60,000 nt of DNA, from the NCBI GenBank assembly GCA_950295325.1, contig OX485809.1:30940001-31000000 (forward strand), read 5' to 3'. Source of the DNA: Polytrichum commune. Taxonomy: Eukaryota; Streptophyta; Polytrichopsida; Polytrichales; Polytrichaceae. Below the pieces are notes generated by a model, which was given only the letters and a program-made list of their open reading frames with translations, was not told the origin of the DNA and searched no databases. This document shows, in pieces, positions 18,363 through 29,202 of this stretch (its first letter is position 1; every line of letters begins with the position of its first letter). The translations under genes and the position numbers were made by a program.

Positions 18363-19971
18363 TGTCGGAACACGGGATCAACAAAAGAATCCAGTTAGCA
18401 TTTTTAGTGCTTAATCCGGTTGTCCGGATGATCCGAGTATCGTTCCACGGTGTCGTAGTGTAAATGCGTACACTATTTACATGTGAACTTATTTTGTGTT
18501 GCATTACGATTCTTTGATTTGGAGGAAAGTAAAAGGGAGTAGAAATAGATTACCTTTTTGTTTATTCTTAGTGACTTTTAGTTTACCCTTTTTAATCTTA
18601 TCTCTCTTTTTCACTCTTAGTTTACTCTTATTATCATTTTAGCCTTACTTCTAGTTTTATCCTTAGTTTATTTTTAGACTAATGGATAATTAGAAGCCAT
18701 GTGATGAGGATAAGAGGAGGATTTTTAGCCTTATCTCACATGTGTGGTTGAAGAGAAGAGAGGTTGGGGAGACAAGAGTTTTTTTTGTTGTGGAAAGCTC
18801 ATTGTTGTGTTTTTGTGTGGATTTGATGAGAATCGGAAAATAAAATATGGAAGAGTTGCGTTTCATGGGACTGTTTTCTTTTGAGTGATCACTTGCTTGA
18901 ATGAGAGTTAGCAAAAACAAAACTTGTACTAGTTTGAGTGGAAGAAAGTCTGTTAGCTCTTGCATCGAAGGGTTGAGACTTCGACTGACCACAAAAAGAC
19001 GGATAAGTCTTTTGTTGGCAACAATCCTTTGAGGGAGTAGCACTTATCGATAGATTTTATTTGTAAAGATTTGAATCGATCAATTTGGCGTGAAGATTTG
19101 AAGATTGAAGAATTTTGAAAATTCAAGTGTGTTGTGGTTTGTGGTCCGTTGTCATTTTTTTGTGATTCCCAGCCGGATTTGGAGGCTAGTTGTACTTGAA
19201 TTTCTTTGCATCGTAAAATTGTTGCGGGTTTTTTTGTGGGAAATCATAAAAACCTCATTTTGTGTTTGTGACAATGAAGTGGGATTGATAACCCACAAGG
19301 TTGTACTCTGTTGTTTCCACTGGTGAGGCGCGATTGTTGGTCACCGTGGGTTTGAAAGTTTAGGAGCCAATCTATCGGACGTCAGCTCGTGTTCTGACGT
19401 CCTGTTTTACCCGTCCGAGGCCTGTATTTTCTTATTACCCTATCCTTACCCTTAACCCGTTTAGAGCCGCAACAAGATAGGCCAATGGGAAAGAGGTTGA
19501 GGTTTGAAGAAATTGAAGACCGAGACTTTTGAAGACAAGAAGATCCGACGGTCCGGCTAGCAAATCTAGTTGCAGCCAAAAGCCCAGTGCTTTCCCAAAG
19601 CGGACCCCTCTCTACACAACAACGGACCCTGTGAAGTGTAAGATGGTAGCTCCTCTCCTTCCCTGCTTGAAAATCAACCACCGGGCGGAATGGCCTTTCC
19701 GTTTCCGGATGGTTAGTTGGAAATCCTCACTTCCGGGACTCAAGTGCCTTCCGGATGAACAACTAAAGCTAAGACTTACTCCTACATCCTACCTCCTCTA
19801 TTCCTACCTCCAATGGTGATGTGGCTCATCCGAGAAAGATGCCCTGATATGGCCACTTTTTGGCATTCCTTCACAACCAGTCCGGATCAGCTTAATCCGG
19901 CCTAGCAGGTCACACAGAGAATCCGTAATGTGTGCCCGAAACTACAACAACAGATCGATCTGGATCCGCCC

Positions 19972-20456
19972 GGGGTCTATAAATCCGGGATAACTGGGCG
20001 ACCCATACCGCTCTTCGAACTACCCCTCCCAGTTACTGTGGGACCTCTTCAGAAGGTCGGATGGCGTAAGGTCGAGTACCCCTCGCACCCCTTACCTAGT
20101 CCTAACAACGGCTTTCCCACATAGAAGTTATACATGCAAACGAACCAGCGAGGCTTCACTCCCACTACACCTCAGAAGTGCCGGCATCCTAACCTATCCG
20201 GTTGCTCTCCCTCTTCCGACAGACCTTTCCGGCTACAAGTGACTGGGGTCCAATAAATCCAGGATAACTAGGCGACCCGTACCGCTTTCCATACTACCCC
20301 TCCCAGGTACTGTGGGACCTCTTCAGAAGGTCGGATGGCGTAAGTTCGAGTACCCCCCGCACCCCTTACCCAGTCCTAACAACAGCTATCCCACATAGAA
20401 ATTATACATGCAAACATAACAGTGAGGCTTCACCTCCCACTACACCACAAAAGTGG
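19972..20456. repeat. Two-copy tandem repeat, period ~273 bp
   Basis: GGGGTCTATAAATCCGGGAT at 19972 and GGGGTCCAATAAATCCAGGAT at 20245 begin two copies. Each continues through ACTGTGGGACCTCTTCAGAA and CCCACATAGAA to GAGGCTTCAC. They are clearly diverged (dozens of differences). Confidence 0.8.
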
Positions 20457-20834
20457 TCAACCCAATCATGTAGTCGGAACCGATCCGGACCTTTCCCTCT
20501 CGTGAAGTCCTGACTTCCTAACCCTTCTATTCTCTTTGATCCTTTGACATACTCCAGACTGTTCATGCACAAACACACCAGGGCTGTGAGAATCAGAGTT
20601 TTTATTGAGTAGAAAGCACAAAACAACAACAAGAGAGAAGGTGACTTCTCCAACTTCAAAGCATCCTAAATAGTGGTCTTTGACCCCAAATTGAAGGGGC
20701 GGCGCCGTTGGCCGCTCTATCCTACCCTAACTGAGAGTGCCCTAGAATCGACGCCTTTGCGGAAATTCCGGATCTTAGATCCTATTTTTACGCTGACACA
20801 AAATTTGAACTACCACGCCCCTGCACGACCTCCT

Positions 20835-22443
20835 TGTGAGCCCAAAATGGTGCCCACATGTGGTGATTAACTCTTTGAAACCAATTTTAGTTTGACTTTG
20901 ATGTGTTATGATTATTCACAAAACATAAAAAGAGTGAAGTGTGGTTTGGATTTAAGTTTAGGCTTTAGAATGTGTTGTGTGATTATTTCAAGGTTGAATT
21001 CAATAAGAGTATGCCTTGATATTGTGAGTAGGGGGTAAGGTGAAGCGAGGTGAGCTCCGCGGGTTAAATGCCCACTTTTGGATCCACCTTGGTAGTTTAG
21101 GAAGAAGGAAGCTTGGTGGAAGGGGATTAGTCCCTACTTTGAAGGTGAAGGTTAAGGGATTGTGATTGGAGGTGCTAATCCTCTCACCCTATCCTCACCT
21201 CTCTCTCCCTCTCTCCCTCTCTCCCTCTTTGCTACTTAAGGTGGTTTCTCTCTCATTTTCCTCTTTCTCCATCAAACGCTCTCAAGGGAGCAAGCTCTTA
21301 AGAGCTTGAGCCACGTGTGTGGGTTATTAGTTTTTAGTGAAGTTAATTAGTTAAACTCTCCCTCTCAATGCCTCCCAAGTGAGTGAGCTCTTAGAGTTTA
21401 AGGTTGCACGTGTCGATTAGTTAGTAGTTAGTGGAATTAGTGTGTTAGATTAGTTCATTAGGAGCAAAGAAAATGAAAGAGTAAGAGAAACTTAGAAAAC
21501 ATTTGGTTAGTGATTGAAGGGGGTTGTATTAAGGTGCAACTAGTAGGTGGGTTACCCATTCGGGTATTTGAGGCCGTGGCCAACTGCAGCTGGGATTACT
21601 GGTTACTTAGGCAGCTGAAGGCCTTGGCCAACTGCAGCTGGGAATTACTGGTTACTTAGGCAGCTGAGGCCGTGGCCAACTGCAGCTGGGATTACTGTTT
21701 ACCTTAGGCAGCTGAAGGCCTTGGCCAACTGCAGCTGGGATTACTGGTTACTTTGGCAGCTGAGGCCGTGGCCAAGTGCAGTTGGGATTACTATTTACCT
21801 TGGCAGCTGAGGCCGTGGCCAACTGCAGCTGGGATTACTGTTTACCTTAGGCAACTGAAGGCCTTGGCCAATTGCAGCTGGGATTACTGGTTACTTTGGC
21901 AGCTGAGGCCGTGGCCAACTGCAGCTGCGAGGCTTAGCAACAAACCACCATTAGGATATCTAGGGGTTAGCAAGGCTACACCCAATTAGTGGGTGTTAGC
22001 ACATAAAAAACTAGATTACATTAGACCATTTTAGGGGTGGCTAAGTAGTTAGACCCATTAGGCTAGTTTGTGCTACGTGTGGGTTTGTATGAGTGTGTTT
22101 AGCCGTTGAGTAAGTTTTTTTCAACACTTGAAGCTCCCGGTCAAAATAACTCACTTGCAATATTAATGGAGAATGTGGAAGACTCTTGCAATGACAAGAA
22201 AAAAGAAGTGAAGGTTAAACGAGCGAGGGGAATGTCCTTAAGGGCATGTGTGGCTAAAGCCGCGGGGTGGACTCTTGAGAAGGCCAACTCTAGCACAAGC
22301 CAAGAGGCTAACATTAATAAAGCACAATGAGTGGAAACAATATGTGTTCTTTTGGACATGGTTCAAGGTTGTAAGAGATACATGTGATTCTCAAAGCCAT
22401 CACCCGGACTAGGACGCTTAAGGGTGGTGGATTTGGCCTCACA
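20835..22443 (+). repeat. Solo LTR (1609 bp) with 5-bp target duplication CTCCT
   Basis: Starts TGTGAGCCCAAAA and ends GGCCTCACA, like the LTR at 11555-13099, with shared words near both ends (ACATAAAAAGAGTGAA; GGACGCTTAAGGGTGG). CTCCT occurs immediately before (20830-20834) and after (22444-22448), the expected 5-bp target duplication. No internal region is present, so it is a solo LTR left by LTR-LTR recombination. Same orientation as the Tat/Athila-like element. Similarity to its LTR is patchy, so it is a different subfamily. Confidence 0.88.
21570..21928 (+). repeat. 45-bp minisatellite in the solo LTR
   Basis: Seven full units and one partial unit of about 45 bp (GAGGCCGTGGCCAACTGCAG, then CTGGGATTACTGGTTACTTA). 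GAGGCCGTGGCC and GAAGGCCTTGGCC variants largely alternate, suggesting expansion of a two-unit repeat. The open frame 21753-21989 is only a translation of this array. Confidence 0.85.
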
Positions 22444-22464
22444 CTCCTACTCCTGACTACCCAA

Positions 22465-22839
22465 CTACCTATCTAAAGTGGTTTGCTGCTTATTCGTTGT
22501 TGTCCCTGCCTTGGACTGGCTGGCTAGCCCAGCCGGCCCATTGATTCCAGACGCCCCTCCACCTGGGGTCAGGAGCCTCCTCTCCTGAAGTCGGGTGAAG
22601 ATCTTGCGCATGCTGGGAGAGGGGGTGACCTCTTTTTTAGACTCCTCTGCTGCTGAAGGACCTGTTTGCTCCCACGTCCGTCGTCCGAGCCGATACATTC
22701 CGGGGTCGGAACCTTCTTCTTCTTCTTGGAACTTTGCCGTGGTGAATGATTGCTCTCTGCTGTCCGTACCTTGTTCCGACTGCTCGGGGTTGGGGTAATC
22801 CTTCACTCCCAAACCGCCAGAGGGGGTGGTTGTCCCCAA
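22465..22839 (-). other. Possible frameshifted continuation of the coiled-coil ORF
   Basis: A 124-codon frame overlaps the end of the 22803-23981 ORF in another phase and continues with similar hydrophilic, Glu/Ser/Pro-rich composition (KFQEEEEGSDPG, SAAEESKKEVTPSP). A run of C residues near 22818 on the minus strand could be where phase changes, by mutation or by programmed slippage. It may equally be fortuitous. Confidence 0.3.
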
Positions 22840-23981
22840 GGTTCCACAATCATGCAGTCGGGTGCGGGCGGCTGCGAAACCTGTACCACAGGGGCCTTCC
22901 CGCGGTCCGGGGTCTTTGCTCGCTCCGGAGTCCTAGCCCTATATGGAGTCTTAGCCCTCTCCGGCGTCTTGGTCCTTTCCGGCGTCTTGGCCCTCTCCGC
23001 CATTGGGGATTGGACCCACCCTGACCTTGCCGAACGCTCCGTGCCCTTCCTTCGAATCGGAGGTGACCGGACCCTTTCCGGCTCTGGAGTCTTCTCGTGA
23101 TCCGGAACTCTTCCAGATTCATGCTGCCTTGATGTCCCTGCGGTTTGGCTCGGCCCGGCAGTGGCTTGGGTGGTTGGGACGAGCTCCACCTCGCCTATCA
23201 CTTCATAAATCCCGGCCGTGGGTGATCCGGGCAAGCTTTGATCCGTCATCCACCTCGGGGGGCCGCGCGGGGGCAGGAGCTTCTGAATTTCCGTCAACAG
23301 GTCTTTCATTGACCTTGAGTACTTAACCAAGATCTGTAGGGTCTGCCGGGCCGAGGAGGGATCCGCCGTCTCCATGAGCTTGTCATACAAATGAGCCTTG
23401 TTGACGATCTCCCCCGGATGTCCGACCAGTTCCCAGACCCGGTTCAGTACCACTGTCTTCTCTGCCTGATAGCGGCATACCTCCTCACTCTTCTGCACAA
23501 GCTCCAGAGTCATTGCTGCCACCTGCGCGGCCAATTGTGCCTTCTCAGTCTCCAGTGCGTCCACTTTTGACCGGTCCGTCTTCTTGGCCAGTTCTCGAAG
23601 AATGTTTCTGGGTCCGCAGTTGTCCAGAGCCCTGCTTACTCCCCGGGTGATATGCTCCAGCCGGTAGTAATGATTATGGAGGTGGGTGAGCTCCTCCCGG
23701 ACTTGCTTGAAGGGGGTTTCCGAATACTCAAAGCAGGACAGGTCAATGTCCCTCCAGTGCGGCTCCCTGCTTGGGCCGGCTTCGTTTCGGGGCTGAGGAG
23801 TGGCTGCTCTTCTTGAGTCAGGGGTGGGTGCGGTAGGAGGCGGCTCAGGGATAGCGGGGTCGCCCAATGATTCTTCCGTTCCGGCCTCTGTCAACTCAAC
23901 CTCCGGCCCTAGTTTGTAAACGACCTCGTCCTCCGCAATTGTTAAGGCATCCTCCTCCTCTTCTTTAACGCACCCATTCAT
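22803..23981 (-). CDS. Coiled-coil, proline-rich protein with (E)RAKTP repeats, probably retroelement-encoded
   Basis: A 392-aa frame on the minus strand in a GC-rich block. Residues 1-75 are acidic then Pro/Thr-rich. Residues about 90-215 are predicted helical, with a coiled-coil-like heptad stretch (EKAQLAAQVAAM...). The tail is disordered and carries six copies of an ERAKTP-type hexapeptide (about residues 331-365), encoded by an 18-bp minisatellite at about 22890-22995. No enzyme motif, zinc knuckle or membrane segment is seen. Position beside an LTR-like segment suggests a Gag-like or accessory protein of a non-autonomous element, but a host gene fragment is possible. Start is the first ATG of the frame; AT-rich, unrelated DNA lies directly upstream. 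Confidence 0.5.
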   Translation of the reverse strand: MNGCVKEEEEDALTIAEDEVVYKLGPEVELTEAGTEESLGDPAIPEPPPTAPTPDSRRAATPQPRNEAGPSREPHWRDIDLSCFEYSETPFKQVREELTHLHNHYYRLEHITRGVSRALDNCGPRNILRELAKKTDRSKVDALETEKAQLAAQVAAMTLELVQKSEEVCRYQAEKTVVLNRVWELVGHPGEIVNKAHLYDKLMETADPSSARQTLQILVKYSRSMKDLLTEIQKLLPPRGPPRWMTDQSLPGSPTAGIYEVIGEVELVPTTQATAGPSQTAGTSRQHESGRVPDHEKTPEPERVRSPPIRRKGTERSARSGWVQSPMAERAKTPERTKTPERAKTPYRARTPERAKTPDRGKAPVVQVSQPPAPDCMIVEPWGQPPPLAVWE

Positions 23982-23990
23982 TGAGAAAAT

Positions 23991-24893
23991 TCATATTCTT
24001 TAATTGAGAAAATTCATAGTAATTTGGTTATTGAATTTTTCAAAGAAAGAATATGAATTGCTTCATATATCTATGTCTCTACATGGGGGAATTTTTCCTA
24101 TGATCGTACCTAAACCGCAAATGTGATAAATTGCTCAACTGGTCGGGAATGGGTTGGCTACCTTACACATGCGGTTTACAACTAGTATTGAGCAAGACAA
24201 ATAGAATTGGTGACATAACATTATTCATATGCATGGTCGTGTTCCATTCTATATTTAGCTTCTAACATGGACCTCACTATCTTACCTTCATGGGAAGGAA
24301 CTTAGATAATATAAAGAAATTGATGCTGGTATGAATAGTATGAATATTGTGAATATTGTGAATATTGTCTATGAATAGTGATACTATGAATAGTATTTTA
24401 GTGAATAATGATTGGATGAATATTGCTTCATGTGAATAGTGTGGGGATGAACAGTGATTCATGTGAGTAGGGCCATGAGTATAACTCCACCCAAATTTCC
24501 AAGTGTCAGCTTGAATGTATGGATAGTGAATGAATATTACTACTTTGTTTGAGGGCCCCACATAAAATAATGGACATATTATAGGGTCAGTGAAATTGAC
24601 CCACATGGCTGAATAATGTTATGGACACTAAATATAATATGTAGGGTAGAGGCACCCATAACCGATCACTTAAGAAATTTTGTGCCAAACATGGAGAAGT
24701 ATAAGGCCATGCAAATTTATCCCATGTAAGAAAATAAACATAAAGAGGACTACAAATTTTTTTAGTACTCAAAACTGGGGACATGTGCCATGGCACTAGT
24801 GATTCCATGATAGTACCATAACCAGAGTTGGAGACTTAGGGTTAGATTCCATGTAGGTCCTGATTGGAAATAGGTGATTCTATTTTAGTGGAG
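23991..24893. other. AT-rich non-coding DNA
   Basis: Contains an AAATTCATA duplication at 23988-24030, a TGAATATTG/ATGAATAGT-rich stretch at 24330-24450, and at about 24165-24222 a fragment of the interspersed repeat also seen at 18180-18362 (GAGCAAGACAAATAGAATTG). No gene supported. Confidence 0.45.
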
Positions 24894-25311
24894 TTAGGGT
24901 GAGTGTCCGTGTAGACGGCTCGCCCACCAAATTCTAGTGTGAATAACTACAAACCCGTCCAAATGTAGAGGGGATCTGGTGGGGTAGGGTTTGCATGTGC
25001 CAACTAGCTACTCCCATCTTCTCAAATCCGGTCCCAACTACTCATCCCAATTATAAAAGGATGGAGTTCTAGACCAACATTGGTTCTCATGAGTCGTCAA
25101 CCAGTGTTAATCCTTTAGTGACCGGCACTTGTAGGTTAAAGATTCTTTAGTGGGCGCATGGAAGTCTAAGGGCTTGCGTCCATGGCCCTCCACATTCTAG
25201 GGGGGCTCTATAATGAGGTTGGATGGCAGCTTGTGCTTAACTACATGCGAGCATCTCCGACCCACTCTTGTCTAGATATAGTGGGTGAGCAACTTGGAAA
25301 CTCTAGTGTAC
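24894..25311. mobile_element. MITE-like unit 1
   Basis: First of two head-to-tail related units of about 418-430 bp. Begins TTAGGGTGAGTGTCCGTGTA. Internal words shared with unit 2 include GTGCCAACTAGCTACTCCCA, GATGGAGTTCTAGACCAACA and GGCAGCTTGTGCTTAACTAC. Its terminal inverted repeat is partly degraded (GTGGGTGAGCAACTTGGAAA at the right). Confidence 0.6.
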
Positions 25312-25742
25312 TTAGGGTGAGTTTCCATGTAGGCCGCTCGCCCACTAGATTCTAGTGTGAACAAGGACAGACCCACCCAAATGTAGAGGGAATTTGATGG
25401 GGTAGGGTTCGTATGTGCCAACTAGCTACTCCCATCTTCTCAAATCCGGGCCCACCTACTAACCTCCTCCTCCCAATTATCAAGGATGGAGTTCTAGACC
25501 AACATTGGTTCTCTTGAGTCTTCAATTGGTCTTAAACCTTCGGTGATCGACACTTGTAGATTAAAGATTCTTTAGTAGACGCATGAAAATTTAGCAGCTC
25601 ATGTCCATGGCACTCACATTCTAGTAGATGGCCAACCAAAATATGGTGGAATGGCAGCTTGTGCTTAACTACATGCAAACACCTCCGACCCACTAGTATC
25701 TAGAATCTAGTGGGTGAGCAGCCTACATGGAAACTCACCCTT
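25312..25742. mobile_element. MITE-like unit 2 with ~43-bp terminal inverted repeats
   Basis: The left end TTAGGGTGAGTTTCCATGTA and the following GCTCGCCCACTAGATTCTAG are mirrored at the right end (CTAGAATCTAGTGGGTGAGC, then TACATGGAAACTCACCCTTA) with about three mismatches. Length about 430 bp, no ORF, so a non-autonomous DNA transposon is the best reading. Superfamily not assigned; a target duplication is not clear. Confidence 0.7.
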
Positions 25743-27084
25743 ACAGATACACATCTAAGGTAGCTTTTGAAGCAGCGGTGACATGTTTTCTGTCAGTGTG
25801 GTCATCCCTAGTTCCTGTTTAGACCACGCTCATAATCTGCGAGGATGAGGGCAGGGTCGACAGGAACACTGATCATGCCCCCATCACACCAAATATTTCT
25901 GTCCGGTTACATCTGTGAAGAAGATTTTGTTAGAGAAATAGATGTTACAGCCGGAGATGCTCACGGATGGTGCCAGATATGGCATATCTGGTGTGATCAA
26001 CCCCTCACTTGGAGTGGTACTGGTGACCTCTTTGTTGTTGGAACCTGTGATGCAGGATAGGGTGTCGGAGTTGTTCTAGAGATGGACAGGTATCCAGAGA
26101 GCGAGGATGGAACCAAAGGTGGGCCGGAGAAGAAAGCCGTGACCCAGGGTCTGCGGACCGACTACTTCGATCGGAGCATGCAAGCTGCTGGGCTGGGCAT
26201 GGGGCACACAATGGAACCCGCAGCCGCACACAGTGCAACGAATCTGCAAGCTGGTAGTCACCATCATACTGTTTCAAATTCAGATCATGAACTACCGAAT
26301 TAATGTAGTGAGCGACGTGGTCATGTCTGCAAGAAGGGTGCCTGTGTCAACTTCAGACGAAGTGGAAACTTTTGTGAGGCAAGTTCTGGATAGACTAAAG
26401 AAGAGATTACTGAGTATTCCTGCAAGTTTGTATGGGGAGGATGTTGTTTTGCACATGTGAATAGAATTTAGAGCTCATCCTGGCCTCATCTGAAAACTCC
26501 ATATTGATTTCCTGCCAATGATGCAAGTTTCAAGAGCTTGCAGGCAATCACCAATGTGGAGGTTAAACTGTACGGGAAGCTTCAATAGGTCTCTTGGGAC
26601 TCATGTCACAAAGTCTTTCATCGCGGTCAGTTTCTTTTGTTCTGAAAGTGAATCAAAATTCACACTCCAAACCTCAAAAATTATGGAGGCAAAAGAGGTA
26701 TACAATGGCATGGGTTCTGCCATGTGAGAGAAGAGCCTTACAGGCAGATCCTAAGGGTAAGTACAATTTGCAACGAACAACTACAATATTGTAGATTGAG
26801 GTGAAGGGCGGTGACTGAGAGATGATTCATTAAATCTGCCGATGCGTAGTGTCGTCAAAGGCCACGTGGCCAAATAGTAACACTGCTCAACCGTCTCAGT
26901 GACGCGCGCCGTCTCGGCTGCTCCCTCTCGCATCTTCACTCGGTTTCCCATGTGCCTCTGAGTCGACTGTGAACCCTTCGCTGAATGGTGTATTTGGGCC
27001 ACTTTTGGTAGCCTGTTAAAAGGCAGCATTCTTGGTAGACTATAGTAACCACAATGCAGAACAAGTTCCTCCCATACTCTTGGG

Positions 27085-27290
27085 CATAATCAGCCAGAAA
27101 ATCCTAGTGTTTACAAGACTTCCAGCCGGTTACATGTTGCGAACTTTTGGGATTTCTTTATTAATTAGGGGCGTATTCCATAGATTCCTCTAAAAATGAT
27201 CGGTAATACTCATGGAGTATAGAACTTCAACCAGTTATTTCTTAATGTCATTCGGTTCATCTGTAAGTAACGGTCTGCTAAACCCGTTCA
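27085..27290 (+). repeat. Dispersed repeat, copy A
   Basis: Shares with 34443-34640, in the same order, CCTAGTGTTT, CCGGTTACATGT, TTCCATA.ATTCCTCTAAAAA, GATCGGTAAT, GAACTTCAACCA and CGGTTCATCTGTAA. Diverged copies of an unknown non-coding repeat. Confidence 0.65.
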
Positions 27291-28266
27291 TTGATGCAGC
27301 AGGTGCCTTAGCATTGTACCGGGCAACCCAAGCGGTAACTTAGCGTAGTTGTTTTCATGGAACCTCAGTTTTTGTTTTTAAACAAATTTCAGAAAGTTGA
27401 GTACCGTGATTTAAAGGCAGCGAGTATGGCATTTTGTTTTGAGGTCACAAAATGCACATGTGTAAAAATTTTTGGGCAAATCCTCATGTGATAATTTCCA
27501 AATGATGCAGTTCACGAGATTTGGAGGACAAATTAGATGGAACATGAGGAGATGGCGATTGCAAAGGCTCAAGGATACACGGCACTCATGAAGCAATTGA
27601 TCACGAAGGCAAGAGAAGGAGGAGCAACCAACTAAGGCATTGCAGAGGGTACAACCGCGTGCCCACTAGACGGCGGTGAAGAGCAGCTTGAAGCCCTTGC
27701 GGGTCAAAGTGTGGGATTTTAGCATCCAACCTCAGATAGCATGAATCGGGGGTTGGGGTCTCAGACGATCTCTGCTAGACCTGTTTGGTGCATCTTTTGG
27801 GCGATTTGGTAGGCAATGTTAGATACACGGATGATAGTTTTGGGAAAATTGGCATTGGCCTAATGTATGGGAAATCACTTAGCAATCTCAAAGTCAGGTG
27901 AAATACTTACAACGCATGACATATCATAAATACGTTGAGCTGTTAGGTTTCGCGTAGCCTAGTGCTTGCTTTAAACTCAAAACATATACATACAGGAAGG
28001 TTTTAACGATTTGGAGGCTGTTATTGCTGAGATTTCCAATTAATAAAAGGTTGTTTCCGTGAATGCATTTGATCATACAATGTTCCTGAAATTTTTTGAA
28101 GTCCATCTATGGTCCACAGGATTCCCAATGAGAGCATCGCACATTCAACCATACCTATCTGATCATGAATGGTTGGGTATGTTGAATACTCTTGCAATGT
28201 TAGTTACATGAGCCCAAGGTGAATAAAAGTCACTCTTGCTGTGGCCAAAATCCTGTTTACCCGCAT

Positions 28267-28274
28267 CCACGTGG
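28267..28274. promoter_or_regulatory. G-box-like CCACGTGG upstream of rbcS
   Basis: A palindromic CCACGTGG lies about 930 bp before the rbcS start codon. Another CACGTG core within GGCCACGTGGCC is at 26860-26871. G-boxes are known elements of light-regulated rbcS promoters, but usually much closer to the start, so relevance here is uncertain. Confidence 0.2.
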
Positions 28275-29202
28275 TGGTTTATCGGTGAATGGATACCTAA
28301 GGTGTAATTACATTCTGTTTTAAATGAGGTAATTGTAACAAAGTAATAAGGAGAAAGGAGGGCGTCGATGGGTTTGTCAGATGTTGTCAGGGAGAACGTC
28401 ATACACGTAAGGCATGTTAGACTATCTGCCAGGGAACTTCGAGGTGATGCCTTCTACCTGCAGTCCGCCCATACTTTGACATTGACGGTTATTTTGTCAG
28501 AATTCATGAGTTATTGTGACAGCGGCAGAGCGACGTCCATAGTGACACACTCTCGTACTTTATGAATAGTATGCAAGCTACACATTTACAGTGTCAAAAT
28601 GACTAAAAACGTGTCACCAAAGTCCTCCCTTCTACTAGTGAATGCTTCTGGATGCATTTGGATTCCACTTGTCAGTTAAGTCACCACATTGTGTTCAATC
28701 TTCTTGGTTCAATCCAATTTTATCTTGGGAATGACCTGCATTGTGGTCTAATAATCCCCCACAGTCTCTCACAAATTGGCATGATCTCATAATATATACT
28801 ACTTGATGTTTTTTTGAAATGCCGCCATCTGGTTTGATTTTGGTGCTCGAATCAAGGAAGTATATGTACCCATTTGTTGTTCGATTTTCAATGAGTTGCA
28901 TTGTTAAAATCGTGGTGTGGTGTTGCAATTCCTTCTGGATGATGATGTGTTCATTAGCATTCATTGAGCTCGATGCCAATGATAGCGAGAGACATCGGCT
29001 AGATTAGGTTCCCACCACTCTACGGATGTCATTAACTGCGGTTTATCTTCATCGTTGGCTCTGTGTGTGGCTGCCAGTCCTTGTTGCTTTCGCTTAAGAC
29101 TGCTGCTCATGCGCTCAATTCTTACTCACTTTCTCAGGTTGCGTTTCTCTCTGCCTTCGCTCTCCTTCTGTCGCAGCGTTGCGAGATCGAACAGCATTCG
29201 CA

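Larger units (their letters stand above)
18363..23990 (-). mobile_element. GC-rich, probably LTR-retroelement-derived block, interrupted by a solo LTR
   Basis: From 18363 and especially 19380 to 23990 the DNA is richer in GC and CCGG-type words than its flanks, and the composition continues on both sides of the inserted solo LTR. The segment 18363-20221 starts TGTCGGAA and ends TTCCGACA, as an LTR would, and a long minus-strand ORF with Gag-like traits lies upstream in the minus direction. No RT or integrase motif was found and no second LTR is visible, so it is a fragment or a non-autonomous element. The call is an inference from termini, composition and ORF position. Confidence 0.4.
25743..29202. 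other. Region upstream of rbcS; no convincing gene
   Basis: Several short open frames (for example 25845-26060 and 26233-26460) show no recognisable motif, and I do not call them genes. 27085-27290 is related to 34443-34640 (see repeat entries). The last few hundred bases before 29203 must hold the rbcS promoter and leader, but no unambiguous TATA box was identified. Confidence 0.4.

Noticed and set aside
21570-21928. CRISPR-like regular repeat array
   Set aside because: Units are adjacent with no unique spacers, lie inside a plant LTR, and vary as a minisatellite does.
21753-21989. ORF with repeated W-P-T-A-A peptides
   Set aside because: It is only the translation of the 45-bp minisatellite in the solo LTR.
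25845-26460. Possible gene upstream of rbcS (overlapping short ORFs)
   Set aside because: No motif, no consistent frame and no convincing splice sites.
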